The notes: generated from the letters alone by a model not told the origin. DNA of 37,207 nucleotides from Terfezia claveryi (GCA_015179025.1 WHUX01000364.1:1-37207); one strand, 5' to 3'. Shown: positions 1 to 10,600, counted from the stretch's first letter. A program made the numbers and translations.

Positions 1-596
1 AGGACTCCGCCAGTGCAGTTCCAATATATACCCAATCTATATGTGGAGACACAGGCATAGCTAGGTACGTGAACTCGCCAGAAAACCAGCGGACTCTAGC
101 TAATTGCTCTTAGGACTCTGCCAGTGCAGTTCCGATATATCCCCAATCTATATGCGCAGACACAGGCATTGTTAGGTACGTGAACTGGCCAGAAAACCAG
201 CGGACTCTATGTGAATGTATAGCTAATTGCTCTTAGGACTCCGCAAGTGCAGTTCCGATATATCCCTTATCTATATGCGCAGACACAGGCATAGCCAGAT
301 ACGTGAACTGGCTAGAAAACCAGCAGACTCTATGTGAATGTATAGCTAATTACTCTTAGGACTCTACCAATGCAGTTCCGATATATCCCCAATCTATATG
401 TGCAGACACAGGTATAGCCAGGTACTTGAACTCGCCAGAAAATTAGTGGACTGTATGTGAAGGCATAGCTAATTGCTCTTAGGACTCCGCAAGTGCACTC
501 CCGAGATATTCCCCATCTATATGCGTAGACATACCTAGGTACGTGAACTCGCCAGCCAATCCACGGACTTTATGGGAACGCATAGCTAATTGCTCT
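1..596. repeat. 123-bp tandem repeat, five copies
   Basis: Five head-to-tail units begin at 1, 112, 235, 358 and 481, each opening AGGACTC and closing with GCTAATTGCTCTT or a close variant. Units 2-4 are exactly 123 bp. Unit 1 is 111 bp because it lacks the TATGTGAATGTAT segment, and unit 5 has drifted most. The array probably continues past the left edge. It has no sustained reading frame and looks like a minisatellite. Whether it is host satellite DNA or part of a mobile element cannot be decided here. Confidence 0.93.
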
Positions 597-999
597 AGTA
601 ATAGGTATTGCTCATGGCAGTGGATGACTACATCAGCCAGCAATTGGGTAGCTCTAGGTATATGCAGTCTCGCGATATCAGCGTTCTGTTGTTAATAGCT
701 ATATGGATATTATTAGATCAAAGCACAGTGATAACGACTTTGCAGACGGCTCAGATCAGGGAACCGCTAGGATTTTTGGAGGCATATGGGCAGGATAAGT
801 TCAAGTGGGATGCATGAGAGAATGGTTCGTTCAAAGTGTATCTATAGCTTAGCTATATATATAGAAATTCAAACATACATAGTTCTTGCAATGTATAGCT
901 GCTATTACCTACATGCTTCGAGTGCACACAGTGGTCCACCTATCAGGTAGTTGTGCTAGGGCATGGATGTACACACGCACCATGGTGGCACCTCGGAAC
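597..999. other. Unassigned stretch
   Basis: I see no supported gene here. A 69-codon open frame (608-817, +) starts within a few bases of the end of the tandem repeat, but it resembles no family I know and has no visible promoter or intron context, so I do not call it. The rest is AT-rich with short TATA runs near 850-865. Confidence 0.4.
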
Positions 1000-1325
1000 A
1001 TAAGGTGCCAGGGCGGTACCTCGGAAGACATGGCACCCGAGTGACACAAGGGCTAGGGTTCCTAGGGTGCGCAGCTAGAAGAGGGCAATCGTCAGGGTGC
1101 CTGGTGATGGTATTGTGGCATCGGGGCGACCTGACGCACAAGGCGAGTCAGGTAGAAGATAGTCCGTCAGGGTGCCGGGAGCGGGCGTTGCAGCATAGAA
1201 ATATATATACTGATGCGCCAGAAGTGGCGTCGGGGCGACCTAACGCAGAGGGCAGGAGAGGTATAAGGTGGTCTATCAGGGCACCTGCAGGGGGCGTTGC
1301 GGTACAGAAATATCTATCCTGATGT
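1000..1325. repeat. Degenerate ~109-bp tandem repeat, 2-3 copies
   Basis: Two clear units share TGGCRTCGGGGCGACCT (from 1116 and 1225), then a TCAGGG segment, GGGCGTTGC, AGAAATAT and CTGATG (ending at 1215 and about 1324). The spacing is about 109 bp. An older third unit may lie at about 1000-1110 (GTCAGGGTGCCTGGTGATG). The GC content is clearly higher than on either side. The array abuts the integrase remnant at 1326 with no intervening Gypsy sequence, so one of the two was cut at this junction. Open frames through it on both strands are by-products of high GC. Confidence 0.7.
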
Positions 1326-1790
1326 ATGCTTTCCTCAGAAAATATCAACCTATCGAATGTCTCACACAAACTCAAACCAAAATGGCTAGGCCCATTTCCT
1401 ATTATTTCTAGTAATCGGAAATGCAATAACTATAGCCTAGACCTATCTAGTCAACCTAACCTCCACCTCATATATAATACTTTTCATATCGGCAAACTAA
1501 AACCATACTACAAAAACGATCCTACCCAGTTCCCTAACAGACAATCTCAGGAACCAGGACCAATTCAAGATGATCATTATGAAGTTGAAAAGATATTAGA
1601 ATTTAGAACAGCTCCTCGAACTGGAGAAAGACAATATAAGGTCAGATGGCTAGGATACTCTCCTAAACATGATTCCTAGGTAAATGCTAAGGACATCACT
1701 ACCGAAATTCTTCAAGACTTCTGGACGACCGGAAGTATGGAAGATATATTCAAGAGACGTCGAAGAACTAAAAGAAAACAAGGACTATGA
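1326..1790 (+). pseudogene. Ty3/Gypsy integrase C-terminus with chromodomain (element E)
   Basis: This is the 3' end of a Gypsy pol gene. The frame shows the GPFPI and FHIGKLKPY motifs of the integrase C-terminal domain, then a chromodomain (YEVEKILEFR, then QYKVRWLGYSPKHDS). A TAG at 1677-1679 sits where chromodomains have an aromatic Trp, so a TGG-to-TAG change is likely. The same frame continues through VNAKDITTEILQDFW to a TGA near 1788, with a basic tail. Everything upstream (gag, protease, RT, RNase H, integrase core) is missing and replaced by the tandem repeats. The chromodomain in this family recognises histone modifications and steers integration. Related to, but distinct from, element F at 32.6 kb. 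Confidence 0.85.
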
Positions 1791-1970
1791 ACCAGAGATG
1801 AGACCCGAGCTCTCATTCAACAAGAACAAGATAGAATCATGAGTCAAGGAAACACTAAGGATATTCATGTTAATGCTAATGTATTAACAATGTATCAAAT
1901 TTTAGGACGTATGGAAACCAATATGGCAGAACAAAGAAGTAAGGATAGGAAATCCTTCTATGTAGGGAAG

Positions 1971-2650
1971 TGTAATGGAGAAGGTTTGTTTTATTGCTTA
2001 TATAATTGATTATATACTTTTGTATTTCCTATATTACTACTATGTCATGTAACTAAGCCTCTCAGTTGAAGGACTAGCCTTTAACCACCTCCTATTGCTT
2101 TATAAGCGTCCATAGCACGCGGAATTTGCCATAGGAAGTTCCATGGCACTTGCCATATAAAGACACCCTTATTATGGCCGCGTGACCTCTGTTTTGGGCA
2201 TGTGACTCATTACTATAACCACATGACCATTGTTTAAGGTATGTGACTCATTACTATGGCCACATGACCCCCTTTTATACAGCACACTACCTTCTGGTAT
2301 GCCACCCTTTATTGTATTCATTTCCTTAGTTATCAGATCTCAGAGGAATATAAATAGGCCTCTGGATTCCCTCTGGAATCCACAGAAAGACAAGAAGCAA
2401 CAAGCAAGCACATAGAGCAAGCAAGCCTATATTCTGATCAGATCAAGATCATATAGCTTAGATAGCACAAATTATATAAGATAGATTACAGCAGTTAATT
2501 ACTGTTCCCTCTAGGAACGTTCTTCATAGTAATCTCCCTACCCTTCTAAGGTCTTACCTCAGTAGAACCGAAATACACAAACGTCCATGCCTACGGTTAT
2601 AGATTTTATAAACGGTACCAAATGAATACTGTCTAGTACCATTTATTACA
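1971..2650 (+). repeat. 3' LTR of element E
   Basis: The segment starts TGTAATGGAG and ends TTTATTACA, giving a perfect 6-bp terminal inverted repeat (TGTAAT/ATTACA). A short purine tract (GTAGGGAAG) ends at 1970, as expected for a polypurine tract. A TATA-like TATAAATA lies at 2349-2356. At 2651 the sequence switches to element A on the other strand, directly after the LTR, with TTAAG as the candidate target duplication. The matching 5' copy is outside the window. An alternative start is TGTCATG at about 2043, but that gives a poorer inverted repeat and no purine tract. Confidence 0.72.
2349..2356 (+). promoter_or_regulatory. TATA box of the E LTR
   Basis: TATAAATA lies about two thirds of the way into the LTR, followed by a GC-richer stretch, which is where the U3/R boundary would be expected. 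It is called from position and consensus only. Confidence 0.45.
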
Positions 2651-2655
2651 TTAAG

Positions 2656-4880
2656 TATCCTAGGATAAATCGGCGGTAGAAGTTGGCAAATCCTAGAAAG
2701 GCTTGCACATCCTTCAAATTGGCTAGGGTTTCCCACTCTTAGATTGCAGCAACTTTGGCAGGGTCCATCCTAATACCTTCCGTGGTTATGATCAAGCCTA
2801 GGTACTTCACTTTTTAGATGTGGAATTCGCATTTTTCAGGCTTAAGGTACAGCCTAGCCTGCTCCAGCTTCTCCAAGACTTACCTGACATAGATTTTATA
2901 CTCTGCCAGAGTATCTGAATAGATCAAGATATCATCGAGGTAAGCCATGCAGAACACATCTAGGAAGTCTTGCAGAGTGTCGTTAATAAAGTGTTGGAAA
3001 AAGGCTGGGGCATTGGTTAAGCCGAAGGGCATGACATTGTACTTGAAGTGGCTATAATGTATCCAGAAGGCAGTTTTCCACTCCTCCTCTTCAGCGATCT
3101 GTACCAGGTTATACGCCCCTCTCAAGTCCAATTTGGTAAACTATTTTGCCTTAGAAAGCCTAGCTAATGTCTCCTGAATTAGTGTAAGGAAGTGGCTTAC
3201 TCATACCCTATGACTAACCTTCTCCCTCACAAATGTATTTCTTATATATTTTCTTACTCAGCAAGCATCTCAAAACACACAACATTCTGTGTACTGTCTG
3301 CCTTGCTAATATTTCACATACTTTCACATGCTTTCATATGCTTTCACATGTATAAGTCAAAGTTAAGACTTAACCTATTTTGTACTAGATAGTATTTGGA
3401 AGTACTATCTAAAAGATCAGATGATGTTGATCTCAATCACATATAAGGGTCAGATAATGGTGCAATGCCTTAGCACTGCCACAGCACTGCCCCATTAGAA
3501 ACACATATAGTCCCCTAAATTTCCCTTTAGTTGGACAAATAGTTAGAACTCAGAACATAGTTAGAGTACAATCAATATAGAAGTTCCATTGGTTAATCTT
3601 CTAAGTGCCTTTGGTACTCCTATACTACTTTACCTATTACAGTAATCTCATGCTACTAGTAATCACTTTTATAGTGAGACTCAACAATATACTATTTGTA
3701 ATCTACCTTGTAGTATACATTACTAGCCTGAGATTATCTGATTAGATTGGATCCTTATCTAATCTAATCTGATTGTCCAGTCCCCTAACAACACTTTACA
3801 ATTAGAGGTAGGGGGTACCTGTTTTTGACTATTATCTTATTCAGGCTACGATAATCAACATACAACTGAAGAGAGCTGTCCGTTTTCTTCATGAACAGTA
3901 CAGGAGTACCCGCTGGGGAAGAGCTGTGCTGAATGAAGCTCTTATTCAAGTTCTCCTCCAGGTACTTCTTCAGGGCCTCTAATTCAACTCGGGACATTCC
4001 ATAGAGGGGGCCATAAGGGGGAGTTTTTCCTTCAATCAGCGGGATTGTGTGGTCTTATAGTCGATAGGATGCAAGCTTTTCCACGGCCTTCTCTGAGAAC
4101 AAATCAATAAACTCATGGTACTCATCTAGAACCAAGGATTTCCACTCCTCCTTGGACCTGGTCTTGTTAATTTCCAGATTGATCTCATAAATTAAGAGGG
4201 TATGCGCCTTGAGCTTATGCCTCCTGATGAAATGAGCGAAGGCCCCTGCTCCAATAAAGTTAATATTCAGGGGTTTTGCAGGGGTGGGGGATACTAGGGA
4301 AACAAGGGGAATAGTGGTATTGATGTGTGCAGGCGGGAGTACTACCTGAGTTGGGTGGATTATTGGGGGTGACAATGTACACAGCCCAGTAACAGTGGTT
4401 TTTAGATCCCTACTGTGTTTTTTGCAATAAGGGCTGTTAAATCACAAGGTATAAGAGCCAAAGCTGACTAATACATTGTGCATCCTAAGCTAGGGGATCC
4501 CAAAGACAATTGGGTACTTTAGCTTGGTTATGAATATTAGGAGATCTTTCGAGTGATCACTCATGGGGCTGGGTAGGCATGTGAGGTCAGTAATTGCCTC
4601 AAAAGAGATAGGGCGGCCGTCGATAATATCAAGAAGGCAGGGAGTCTTTAGCTTGGAGGTTGGTATAAAGTTTTTACTGCCGAAGGTCTAGTCAATGAAT
4701 GCTATTCCTGAAGCACCACAATCTATGAGAGCTGATATAACCACTGTTTTATCATTGAACTTGACAGTTATAGGTACAACGAAGTGCTTGCCAAACAGGC
4801 GAGACTCATTAACAAACATAGATATAGGCAAAGAAAATGCAGACGAAAATAAATGACCTGGAGCAGGTCTCTTGCTAGTG
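2656..4880 (-). pseudogene. Decayed pol of element A (protease and reverse transcriptase)
   Basis: In - strand order: a pepsin-like protease motif ALIDCGASGIAFID near 4740-4697 (the DTGA-type active site, here DCGA); a linker with LRRxxKAH-type sequence around 4230; RT opening near 3997 ([16 protein letters not shown]); the KNRYPLPLI motif interrupted by the solo [25 protein letters not shown]; the [14 protein letters not shown] motif; and the catalytic YLDD box at 2942-2931. It ends in LGFANFYRRFI at the E junction. RT would copy the element RNA into cDNA in the cytoplasmic particle. Stops and frame changes occur in every segment. It is the same family as B pol, with which it aligns over its whole length. 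Confidence 0.88.
3183..3800 (+). repeat. Solo LTR, F family, inserted in element A
   Basis: The 618-bp segment starts TGTAAGGAAG and ends ACACTTTACA (TGTAA/TTACA ends) and is flanked by 5-bp duplications ATTAG at 3178-3182 and 3801-3805. Removing it and one ATTAG rejoins the RT frame of element A across its [14 protein letters not shown] region, as in the uninterrupted copy in element B. The sequence matches the reverse complement of the LTR at 31966-32592 along its whole length. This is the usual product of LTR-LTR recombination after a full insertion. Confidence 0.95.
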
Positions 4881-4899
4881 TCAGTAACTAGGCAAGGGA

Positions 4900-5990
4900 C
4901 TCTCCATTTCCCGACTCTTCAACCTTTTCAATTCATGATTCAGATATGGTGTAGGTGGCTAGGGAGCGGTTCTTACAGAGGGGACATGCCGCAATGAAGT
5001 AGTCCCCCTTTCCATATGCAATGCACAAACCATTAGCATGGCAGCGGTCCTTTACCTCATGGGTGAGGCAGGGTCTCCCAAACAAGAGATCTATAGGGGT
5101 GGTCCCTCCAGCAACCAACTATGGGTGCGCAGGTTTGTTAGCTGAGGCCGGAACTTAGGCAGGCTTAGGGGTTGGTTGCTGTTGCTAGTACTATTGTAGT
5201 GGTTACTGAGGTGAGTGGGTGGTAGGGCAGAAGGTAAGGCGGTGTCTCAACCTAGCCATCCATTGTTCCACCTTGGATGCCTGGTCGATTAATTTGTCGA
5301 GACTCTTAGTCTCTGGGAGGGTGACCATGGCTTGTTAAAGCTCGTCATTCAGTCCCTCTTGGAACTGCTCGAGCTTTGACTGGTCATTCTACAATACTTC
5401 TGCTGCCAGCCTGGAGAACTCTGCCACATATGTGGACAGATCTGAATTACGTTGTTTCAGGGCTCAGAGAGCTCAGCTAGCCATACCCCTGGCATCAGGG
5501 TCCCCAAAAGCTCTGTCCAGAATAGTGAAGAGTGCCGAGATACCATCCAGCTTAATCCCAGTCTCAAGGACATATAGCTGGATTTGATCTACTGCTTTAC
5601 CCTCCAGCAGGGCAAAGATATAAGCCAATCAGTGTTGCTCGGATGGGAATCTGGCTGAGTCCCTATTAAGTCTGAGGTTTACCAAGTTCTTTCAGGCTCA
5701 GAGGCGAGCCCTATCCCCATTGAATTTAGGGGGGGTTGGAATACTTTCAGTTTTGGTAGTTGGTGTGGAGGGTGGGGTTGCCGACATAGCGGCCATAGCG
5801 CAGTTGAGGGTCTGGATTGTGGTTCGCTTGTTGGCCAGAGCGATGGTGGCATTGTCGAGGTCATTTTGGAGTACTATAATTTCTTCATTGGCAGATCTTA
5901 GTTTTCATTTGGCCCTGGCCAAGCTATTGCCGAGTTCGGTCACGATGGCATCCTTGGCCTCGAAAATGTCGATAACCTCTTGATGATAGG
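4900..5990 (-). pseudogene. Decayed gag of element A
   Basis: The - strand encodes, from about 5955, a heptad-like stretch (KLRSANEEIIVLQNDLD) followed by TESIPTPPKFNGD, then the capsid-type Gag domain, a Pro/Gln-rich linker and a degenerate zinc knuckle around 4970-5040 (HANGLCIAYGKGDYFIAACP). It aligns throughout with B gag (25008-26070). Gag would form the particle and bind element RNA. Numerous stops and frame changes break it. Long + strand open frames in this stretch are shadows of this gene. Confidence 0.82.
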
Positions 5991-6114
5991 CATTCAATTC
6001 GTTCGAGCTTGAGGGTATAGGAGAGCTTCTCCAGGTCTCCAACCTGACGGCGGGTAGTAGGAGAGCTGCTCCTAACATGACTGCATACCAGTTGGTCCAA
6101 AGGATCCAACATAG

Positions 6115-6857
6115 TGTAACAACGGCTCTAGGGACAAGGTGACTAAGGGGTATGTCGGGGCAGTGGCAAGGGGGAATCGTACACGTAGAGGCGCTACGTG
6201 TATGATTTGGGGAAAGGCTAGGGGCAAGGCAAGGGCAGGGCTAGAGTAACACATATATAGGAACGCTATATGTGTAACCGGGGAAGGCTGGGACAGGGGC
6301 AGGGCAAGAGGCAAGAGAGGCAGGGGGCAAGGGGCACAAGATACGTGGAGACAGTTGCCGCGTGTGTTGGAGAAAAGCAGCTATGCTGTAGAGCTGTTCA
6401 CGAGATAAGGGGGTGCACAAGGGAGGTGCACAAGTGTTGGGAGAAGCAAGGTTCTGTATTGGATATACAAGACATTAGATGGGGATCCAATGACAGTACG
6501 AGGGACAGGCTCTATATATATATAACTCGGTCAGAACAATGGGGGAAATAAGCTTCCCTATCTTGGAAGCTAAGCAAGGTAATAATAACAATAACCCATC
6601 ACCTGTGATCGCAGGTGATGACAAAGACAACAATGGTAATAGCCCATCACCTACATTGCAGGTGATGGCGAGGACAACTGAGCCGATAATAATAACCCAT
6701 CACCTGTGATCGCAGGTGATAACAAAGACAACAATGGTAATAACCTATCACCTGCCCATCACCTGCAATCGCAGGTGATGACAAAGACAACAATAGTAAT
6801 AACCCATCACCTGCGACGCAGGTGATGTCGAGGGCAACTGAGCACACGGTTATAATA
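6115..6857 (-). repeat. 5' LTR of element A
   Basis: Read on the - strand it runs from the decayed start (plus-strand GGTTATAATA, where B has GGTTGTGACA) to TTGTTACA at 6115, followed by a leader (CTATGTTGGATCC) also seen after the LTRs of B and D. It is longer than the 519-bp B LTR, mainly because the palindrome block at 6598-6826 is expanded. Short GC-rich direct repeats (ACACGTAG/CTACGTGT) lie at 6175-6275. Confidence 0.82.
6598..6826. repeat. Array of five ATCACCTG/CAGGTGAT palindromes
   Basis: Palindromes of 21-22 bp lie at 6598-6619, 6645-6666, 6699-6720, 6758-6779 and 6805-6826. Each has ATCACCT-type and AGGTGAT arms round a 6-8 bp core, separated by A-rich spacers such as GACAAAGACAACAATGGTAATA. 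The array is built from a roughly 100-bp unit containing two palindromes. Single or paired versions occur in the LTRs of B and D, so these are an LTR component. They lie in the upstream part of the LTR, where enhancer or silencer sites are usual, but no function is shown. Confidence 0.85.
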
Positions 6858-6880
6858 CATACCTAGTTTCTTGTAGTATT

Positions 6881-6925
6881 ACTGTCTCTAGAGACACTGG
6901 AGATAAACTATTTTCTTTTCTGATA
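6881..6925. mobile_element. Remnant right end of a G/H-type transposon (I)
   Basis: The stretch ACTGTCTCTAGAGACACTGG through TATTTTCTTTTCTGATA is nearly the same as the last 45 bp of MITE H (26341-26385), including the GTCTCTAGAGAC palindrome and the terminal CTGATG (here CTGATA). No left end is found nearby. Element A lies directly to the left, so A probably inserted into this transposon and the rest is beyond the E/A complex. Confidence 0.7.
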
Positions 6926-7068
6926 TATTACAAACATAAAAGAAAATATGTATATAATTAGGAAAATAAGAGACTTAGGTGAAACTAGAGTCTATAAAGA
7001 ATAAGGTAGTCTGAACTACATCAAAAATAAAAGAGGTCTGAATATTACCTGTATTATAGGTAATAGAG
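6926..7068. other. AT-rich spacer with LTR-like palindrome
   Basis: It contains no gene. A 21-bp palindrome ATTACCTGTA/TATAGGTAAT at 7044-7064 followed by AGAG resembles the decayed palindromes of D-type LTRs (compare AGGTAATAGAG at 17699-17709). It borders the left terminus of transposon G. Confidence 0.5.
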
Positions 7069-7330
7069 CATCAGGAACGATTTTAGTGGCATCCAGATGC
7101 CACATGGTGTCTCCTGGAGACCATGCTCTTTAGCTGTCTCCCATGTCCTCCTACTGGCCTCTCCAATCTTCTGCCTGTCTCCCAGAGCGCCCTGTACATA
7201 CCTTTCGGACCACTTGTCTCCCCTGTCCTCCCACTGGCCTCCCCAATCTTCTGCCCGTCTCCTAGGGCGCCTTGTATATAACCTTCAGACTACTTGCCTC
7301 CCACGGCGCCCTTGACATACCCATCCAATG
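7069..7330. repeat. Left terminus and subterminal repeats of G
   Basis: The terminal CATCAGG sequence is followed by GTGGCATCCAGATGCCAC (a perfect palindrome) and GTGTCTCCTGGAGAC. Next come two ~80-bp units built on CTGTCTCCC, TCCTCCYACTGGCCTC, CCAATCTTCTGCC (7163 and 7243) and GGCGCCYTGTA. Repeated GTCTCC motifs are likely transposase-binding sites, as subterminal repeats are in CACTA/Spm elements. Open frames over 7097-7706 come from this C-rich composition and are not called. Confidence 0.78.
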
Positions 7331-7694
7331 TCCTGTCTCCCATGGGACCCTCCCCGTCACTGCCCGACCTCTTGTCTCCCACGGCACTCTGCCGCTCGCC
7401 CTGCATTTTCGGGCTCCTGATGTCTCCCTGGTGGCTGCCGGAGATACTCATAATTTCCTTCCTCCACTACCTACTACTAACTACCCATCCTCCCACAACC
7501 CCCATGTTCATGCACACCTTCTATCTACTAGTTCCTCTACGTCCATCTCCCTCCTCCGGTGCTCCTTCCCCACAGTACCCCCTCACATCTGCTGCTGTCT
7601 CTTGAGCGCCTGGGGTTTCCCATCCCCTCGGCATTTTCTCTTGGTCACTAGTATTTACGATTGTAGTGCACACCCTTTCACCTCATTCAACATT

Positions 7695-10600
7695 TCATGC
7701 ATATAATTCATTCCATGTATTCAGATCTATTCTATTATTTACCAGCCATGTTTTCCCAGTCTCTAATGGTATCAGGTGAGCCATTCCCTCAATATCCGCA
7801 ATTCGGATTACATGCGTCTGTTTCCATTCCTCCCTGAGCTCTACCCGGATCATTCCCTCATCCCCACTTGGCTTTGCTGGTCCTCGGAGTCGCAAAAGGA
7901 CCACCACCGCAACCTTGTGGACTCTCTGCATCTCATCGCGGACACTAAACAACCCTTCCAAGTGCTCAACCATCCTTCCATCAAGTTGACCCATTAGCAA
8001 CCCCAATGGTGCACGCTGTTTCCGCCGAACCCATACCCAGTCTGCTCTTGACTTGTCCCGCCCCCTGAACCCCTTTTTCCCTGTCCACCTAACCATATGA
8101 ATCAATTCTCCATCCCCTTGGAACTGTGGAACCGGAATCGCCAGTGCATTATAATAATACGACCTGTAGTTTCCTATCTTCTAAGGGTCTGGTGCACCAC
8201 TTGAGCTGTCCATATTCATTGTTAAATATTCACAGAACCGCTCTGCCAGACCAGATATACCTAAGGCACTACCCAGGGATGAGAGTGTCATACCGCTTGA
8301 TTCATCCGCACTCTGTTTACCTTCCAAGGTAGGACGCTCAACGGGTCGACTTAGCCGCCTTTTGCCTCCTGATAAATATCGGCCCCCTACTGAATCAGCT
8401 AACATTTCTAAGACGTCAGCAGCCAGATTTATATCACGACTCCATGCAACCAGGTTTAATTCCCTCATACGGATTGCATAGTCTCTTGAGATCGAATCCA
8501 AAATTTGCTCAGCTGTGTCGACGCGGTTGGAGCGCCAATAGGCATCTTTCAGGGGCTTGTGAAGGGCTTCTGTTATCTCAGTAGAGTACTGGGGGAGAGT
8601 TCCGAAATCGACTATCTGTGAACCATAATGCGACAAAAGGTGCAGCTTTGGAAAGTTAAACGTACCCTGCTGCAGGATCTCATGGACAGCTTGTTGCCTC
8701 TCTTCTCGATCTCCTGCACTTTTTTTTGCCCTCTGAGTTGCCATGAGCTTGAAATACTGATCTATAGTAGCCTGCCGTGCCTGCGCCTCTGCCAGATCCT
8801 TACCAGCCTTCACTGCCTCCCCACGATCTGCCTTACTTGCTCGAAATTCGCCGAAGATGTGCATGAACTCATGGAATTCTCGTAGATACTGATTCATGTA
8901 CTCTATCGTTTGCGGTGTGTGGCTGCGATACTGTGCCATAAGACAGTAATCGGTGAGTGCTCGCACATATCGAATTGCTATTTTGGCATCTGCTTGACCA
9001 GCTGCCGAAAGACCCGGAACGTCTTTTACTTGCCGCAGAGCAGCCGCAAAGCACGCCAAAATGACACGGTTGATACCCCTCATTTCCACACCACTCCACA
9101 TTGTGATCTGCCGATATCGCTTCTGTGGCTGACGGTACCCAGGATACGGTGGAATATTCTCCCATATTTTATCAAAAGCCTCGAGTCGCTTGTGCTTGCG
9201 TAAAAATCCCTCGATCCATTCCATTAGGTGCTTTAGCAGTCCAAGTAAGATATTATGCAGAATATCCCCACGCACTATGAGGAGTGGTATGATGCCCTTC
9301 TATGTCCACAGTGCATTACGCAACGGTTTTATTCCTTCGCTGTCCAGTCTTGGAGGTGTTAGCTGTGATTCGTCACGTCCGGACTTTGGTCATACTTACT
9401 TGTCCACATCACCAGCCTGAAATAGCCTCTCATAGTCCAGATGATTGCGCGTGCGATATGGTGTTTTGGACAGCATGCCCAATTGGCTCTTTGTAGCAAT
9501 ACATATTGGGTATCGATTTGTTTTGATACCATGGATGGTCACATTTTCCATGTGATCAGCAAGCCAACACGAAAGGATTGGGACACAATTTCTGACTTTC
9601 TCATCGGCGCAGGCTACTTCGTACCCTCCACCCTACCACCATTGGTTAGTAACGGACACTCACTGGCTGCAAAATTAAACGACTATCATACCTCATATAT
9701 GTGAATCAAGGGTTTTAGAATACGTTCCAAGATTGTATGCTGGACTCTGAGTGCATCATATTCTTGCTCCTTAGTGGAGAACCCTTTTATTCCTTTAGTG
9801 CGTTTCGGCCCAATCAGTAGAAGGCCTATCAGGATCCATGCCTGTGCTGTGGGTTTGTTCCGAACGTGTGAGGGGATGTTGCCAATCGACATGAATAATG
9901 GCCACAATTTCTTATCCCCAGAAAAGTTGGTGAGAAATGTTTGATCCGACGTCAGTATAACTGGAACTAGTGTACAACCTGCTGGGAGGGTCATCTGGGG
10001 GACCCTCAGCGTCTTCAGTAAGCTTGCCATCCCAACATCTGTGTCCTCCGAGCATACCTGCGTTTTCCACCACCAATCGCCTGTATGCATATCTGTGTAC
10101 ACTCGGGACCCTCTCTATCAAGTTCTTGAACTGGCTCGTATACCAGATGTCCTGCAAACATCCGCTGCTGGAGAAGGTATGCTATGGCATGCTGAACGTC
10201 CCGATAATAGAACGCACAACCCTGTTGAAGATGAAATCAACTGTGCCCTTATGCCATGGAGGTTGATCTATAAGCTTCCGCATCTTGTTCCGCCAAGTGT
10301 GGCCAGATTTAAATTGGACACTGGTGGTCTCCGGTTGGTCGATAGGAAGTAGGTTGTTCTTGAAAAACTTGTTAATCTGTTTTAACGAGATCTTGCTATC
10401 ATGGAAGAACCGAGCTAACTTGTATTCATACACATTGGCGAACGGTGAAAGGGGATTAAACTGCAGGCTTCGAACATACCGGAAAATGCACTCCTTGATA
10501 ACTTTGCCAGCGGCATGCTCTGGTGGAAGACGACGAGGACCCTGTTCGCAAGCTCGGGTTGACAGAGTAAGCCCTTGGGAGTCCACGGTATCCTCCTCTG

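Larger units (their letters stand above)
2651..6857 (-). mobile_element. Element A: truncated Ty3/Gypsy retrotransposon
   Basis: Read on the - strand: 5' LTR (6857-6115), leader, gag with coiled coil and zinc-knuckle remnant, protease, then reverse transcriptase up to 2651, where element E interrupts it. RNase H, integrase and the 3' LTR are absent. The protein fragments match element B (25.0-30.0 kb, + strand) segment by segment, so A and B belong to one family. A is further interrupted by an F-family solo LTR at 3183-3800. The coding region has many stops and frame changes and is not functional. Confidence 0.9.

Noticed and set aside
608..817. Small hydrophobic protein of 69 residues
   Set aside because: No homology I recognise, no context, and it begins right after a tandem repeat. 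An open frame of this length is expected by chance.
963..1322. 119-residue open frame on + strand and overlapping - strand frames
   Set aside because: They run through the GC-rich ~109-bp repeat and end at the Gypsy junction. The composition explains the open frames.
2043..2650. Alternative LTR of E starting at TGTCATG
   Set aside because: A start at 1971 gives a better inverted repeat with the 3' end and a purine tract just before it.
5720..5983. 87-residue + strand frame
   Set aside because: It is antisense to the gag of element A, which is the frame with homology to element B.
6598..6826. CRISPR-like array
   Set aside because: The spaced repeats are palindromes inside a retrotransposon LTR, the spacers are themselves repeated, and the sequence is clearly eukaryotic.
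6647..6847. 66-residue Leu/Ser-rich frame
   Set aside because: It translates the LTR palindrome array; repeats alone create it.
7272..7706. 144-residue Ser/Pro-rich frame
   Set aside because: It lies in the C-rich left subterminal region of G, with no homology, and overlaps the transposase end.
8628..8885. + strand frames over the transposase (8628-8885, 8910-9203, 9190-9704, 9970-10614)
   Set aside because: All are shadows of the Plavaka-like transposase on the - strand, whose motifs continue through these positions.
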